Origin: Rathayibacter rhapontici
GTDB taxonomy: Bacteria; Actinomycetota; Actinomycetes; Actinomycetales; Microbacteriaceae
NCBI RefSeq assembly: GCF_001995175.1
Contig: NZ_MUKN01000028.1
Coordinates: forward strand, 1 to 51,747
DNA length: 51,747 nucleotides
Direction of reading: 5' to 3'
Shown here: piece after piece, positions 51,254 through 51,747 of the stretch
Layout of the letters: every line of letters starts with the position of its first letter
Numbering within the stretch: position 1 is the stretch's first letter
Translations under genes and position numbers: made by a program
The notes under the pieces: model-generated
The model's input: only the letters and a program-made list of their open reading frames with translations
Told to the model about the DNA's origin: nothing
The model's database searches: none

Positions 51254-51747
51254 ATGCGTCGTCAGTCCTTCCTCTCGTCCCTCGTCGCCGGGGCGGTCCT
51301 CGTCGCCGGCATCGGGCTGAGCGTCGTGGTCGCGCCGACCGCGTCGGCCGCTCCGGTCTTCACCACGGCGTGCTTCACGTCACCGAAGGTCGAGAGGGCT
51401 CTCGACTACACGGTGCCCGCCGGGGTGACCACGGTGCGCGCGATCCTGAGCGGTCAGAACGGCAGCGGCTCCGCTCCGTACTCGGTCAGCGGCATCGGTT
51501 TCGTGGGGGACGGGTCGAAGGGCGGGAGCGGCTCGACGCTCGTCGTGGACGTGGCCGTCACTCCGGGACAGGTCCTGCAGATCGGGCGCCTGAAGGGAGC
51601 CCCTGCGGGGGCGGCCGGATGGTCGGCCACCGACTGGCAGGGCCGCGGCGCGTCGGCGGCGACGCGCAGTACCTCTCGACCATCGGGTCCGACGGCTGCC
51701 AGCACGGTCTCGCCGTCGCGGGCGCCGGCGGCGGCGGCGGCGGATCG
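51254..51747 (+). CDS. Secreted glycine-rich protein, 3' end outside window, one-base frameshift
   Basis: This is an exported protein with a clear signal peptide: MRRQSFLSSLVAGAVLVAGI followed by a small-residue cleavage region ASAAP (about residue 37). The mature part has a beta-rich domain (YTVPAGVTTVRAILSGQNGS, STLVVDVAVTPGQVLQIGRL) and then Gly-rich sequence. Adding one base near 51655 changes a low-quality tail into GDAQYLSTIGSDGCQHGLAV followed by a poly-Gly run, which fits the family of actinobacterial secreted Gly-rich surface proteins. No LPXTG is seen because the end is missing. Confidence 0.75.
   Translation, partial: MRRQSFLSSLVAGAVLVAGIGLSVVVAPTASAAPVFTTACFTSPKVERALDYTVPAGVTTVRAILSGQNGSGSAPYSVSGIGFVGDGSKGGSGSTLVVDVAVTPGQVLQIGRLKGAPAGAAGWSATDWQGRGASAATRSTSRPSGPTAASTVSPSRAPAAAAAD

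Overview
This window is a piece of a high-GC actinobacterial chromosome, most likely from the family Microbacteriaceae. The evidence is the very high GC throughout, the order murB - aminotransferase - tRNA-Trp - secE - nusG - rplK - rplA, a SecE/NusG pair with an acidic NusG extension, an Mrp antiporter operon with fused MrpA-MrpB, and many genes whose -10 box (TANNNT) lies only 6-7 bases upstream of the start codon, which indicates leaderless transcripts. Genus cannot be fixed from the sequence alone.

Layout. 1-3200: end of an M23 peptidase gene, an alpha-glucosidase (GH13), a 61-residue membrane protein and a decayed 72-bp tandem repeat. 3206-9644: mnhACDEFG, an Mrp Na+/H+ antiporter operon on the minus strand whose genes mostly overlap by ATGA. 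9807-12243: a beta-propeller protein, an aldo/keto reductase, a REP-like palindrome, tRNA-Thr(GGT), tRNA-Met(CAT) and a bidirectional terminator. 12268-15170: a minus-strand operon with a Trp-codon leader peptide and attenuator, a PhzE-type fused anthranilate/ADIC synthase and a short GlpX-type phosphatase. 15175-19239: an EI24/CysZ-like membrane protein, an Asp/Glu/hydantoin racemase, an NCS1 transporter and a divergent XRE-cupin regulator. 19426-20019: a DUF6907 protein and an XRE regulator, tail to tail. 20153-22194: two MaoC-type dehydratase subunits and murB. 22261-25602: an ABC export pair and a class I aminotransferase. 25791-29117: tRNA-Trp, secE, nusG, rplK, rplA. 29216-33035: GNAT, quinone oxidoreductase, DUF998 membrane protein, alpha/beta hydrolase, YqaJ-type nuclease. 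33131-38424: a ROK regulator divergent from a four-gene sugar/cyclitol oxidation operon (isomerase, two Gfo/Idh/MocA dehydrogenases, isomerase). 38586-40268: TetR and a hydrolase with twin operators. 40540-43230: DUF5997, an orphan LysR-like effector-binding protein, GNAT, an LLM-class flavoprotein. 43387-46841: small hydrolase, M18 aminopeptidase, XRE-cupin regulator divergent from an EamA exporter. 46885-50996: an ABC export pair, then a NarL-type response regulator and its histidine kinase. The window ends in a secreted glycine-rich protein.

Two points matter for anyone using this sequence. First, fourteen genes carry apparent frameshifts, sixteen in all, and every one is repaired by adding a single base, mostly inside short G/C runs. 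After that correction the complete genes have whole-codon lengths and intact family motifs, so these are most probably sequencing deletions and I annotate the genes as intact. Second, the most interesting system is the tryptophan-attenuated phzE-like/glpX-like operon: a leaderless leader peptide with tandem Trp codons precedes a terminator hairpin, and the operon joins a chorismate-using synthase to a sugar-bisphosphate phosphatase. A composite repeat element with 19-bp units flanking a hairpin core, present at two loci, is the best candidate for an undescribed repeat family.
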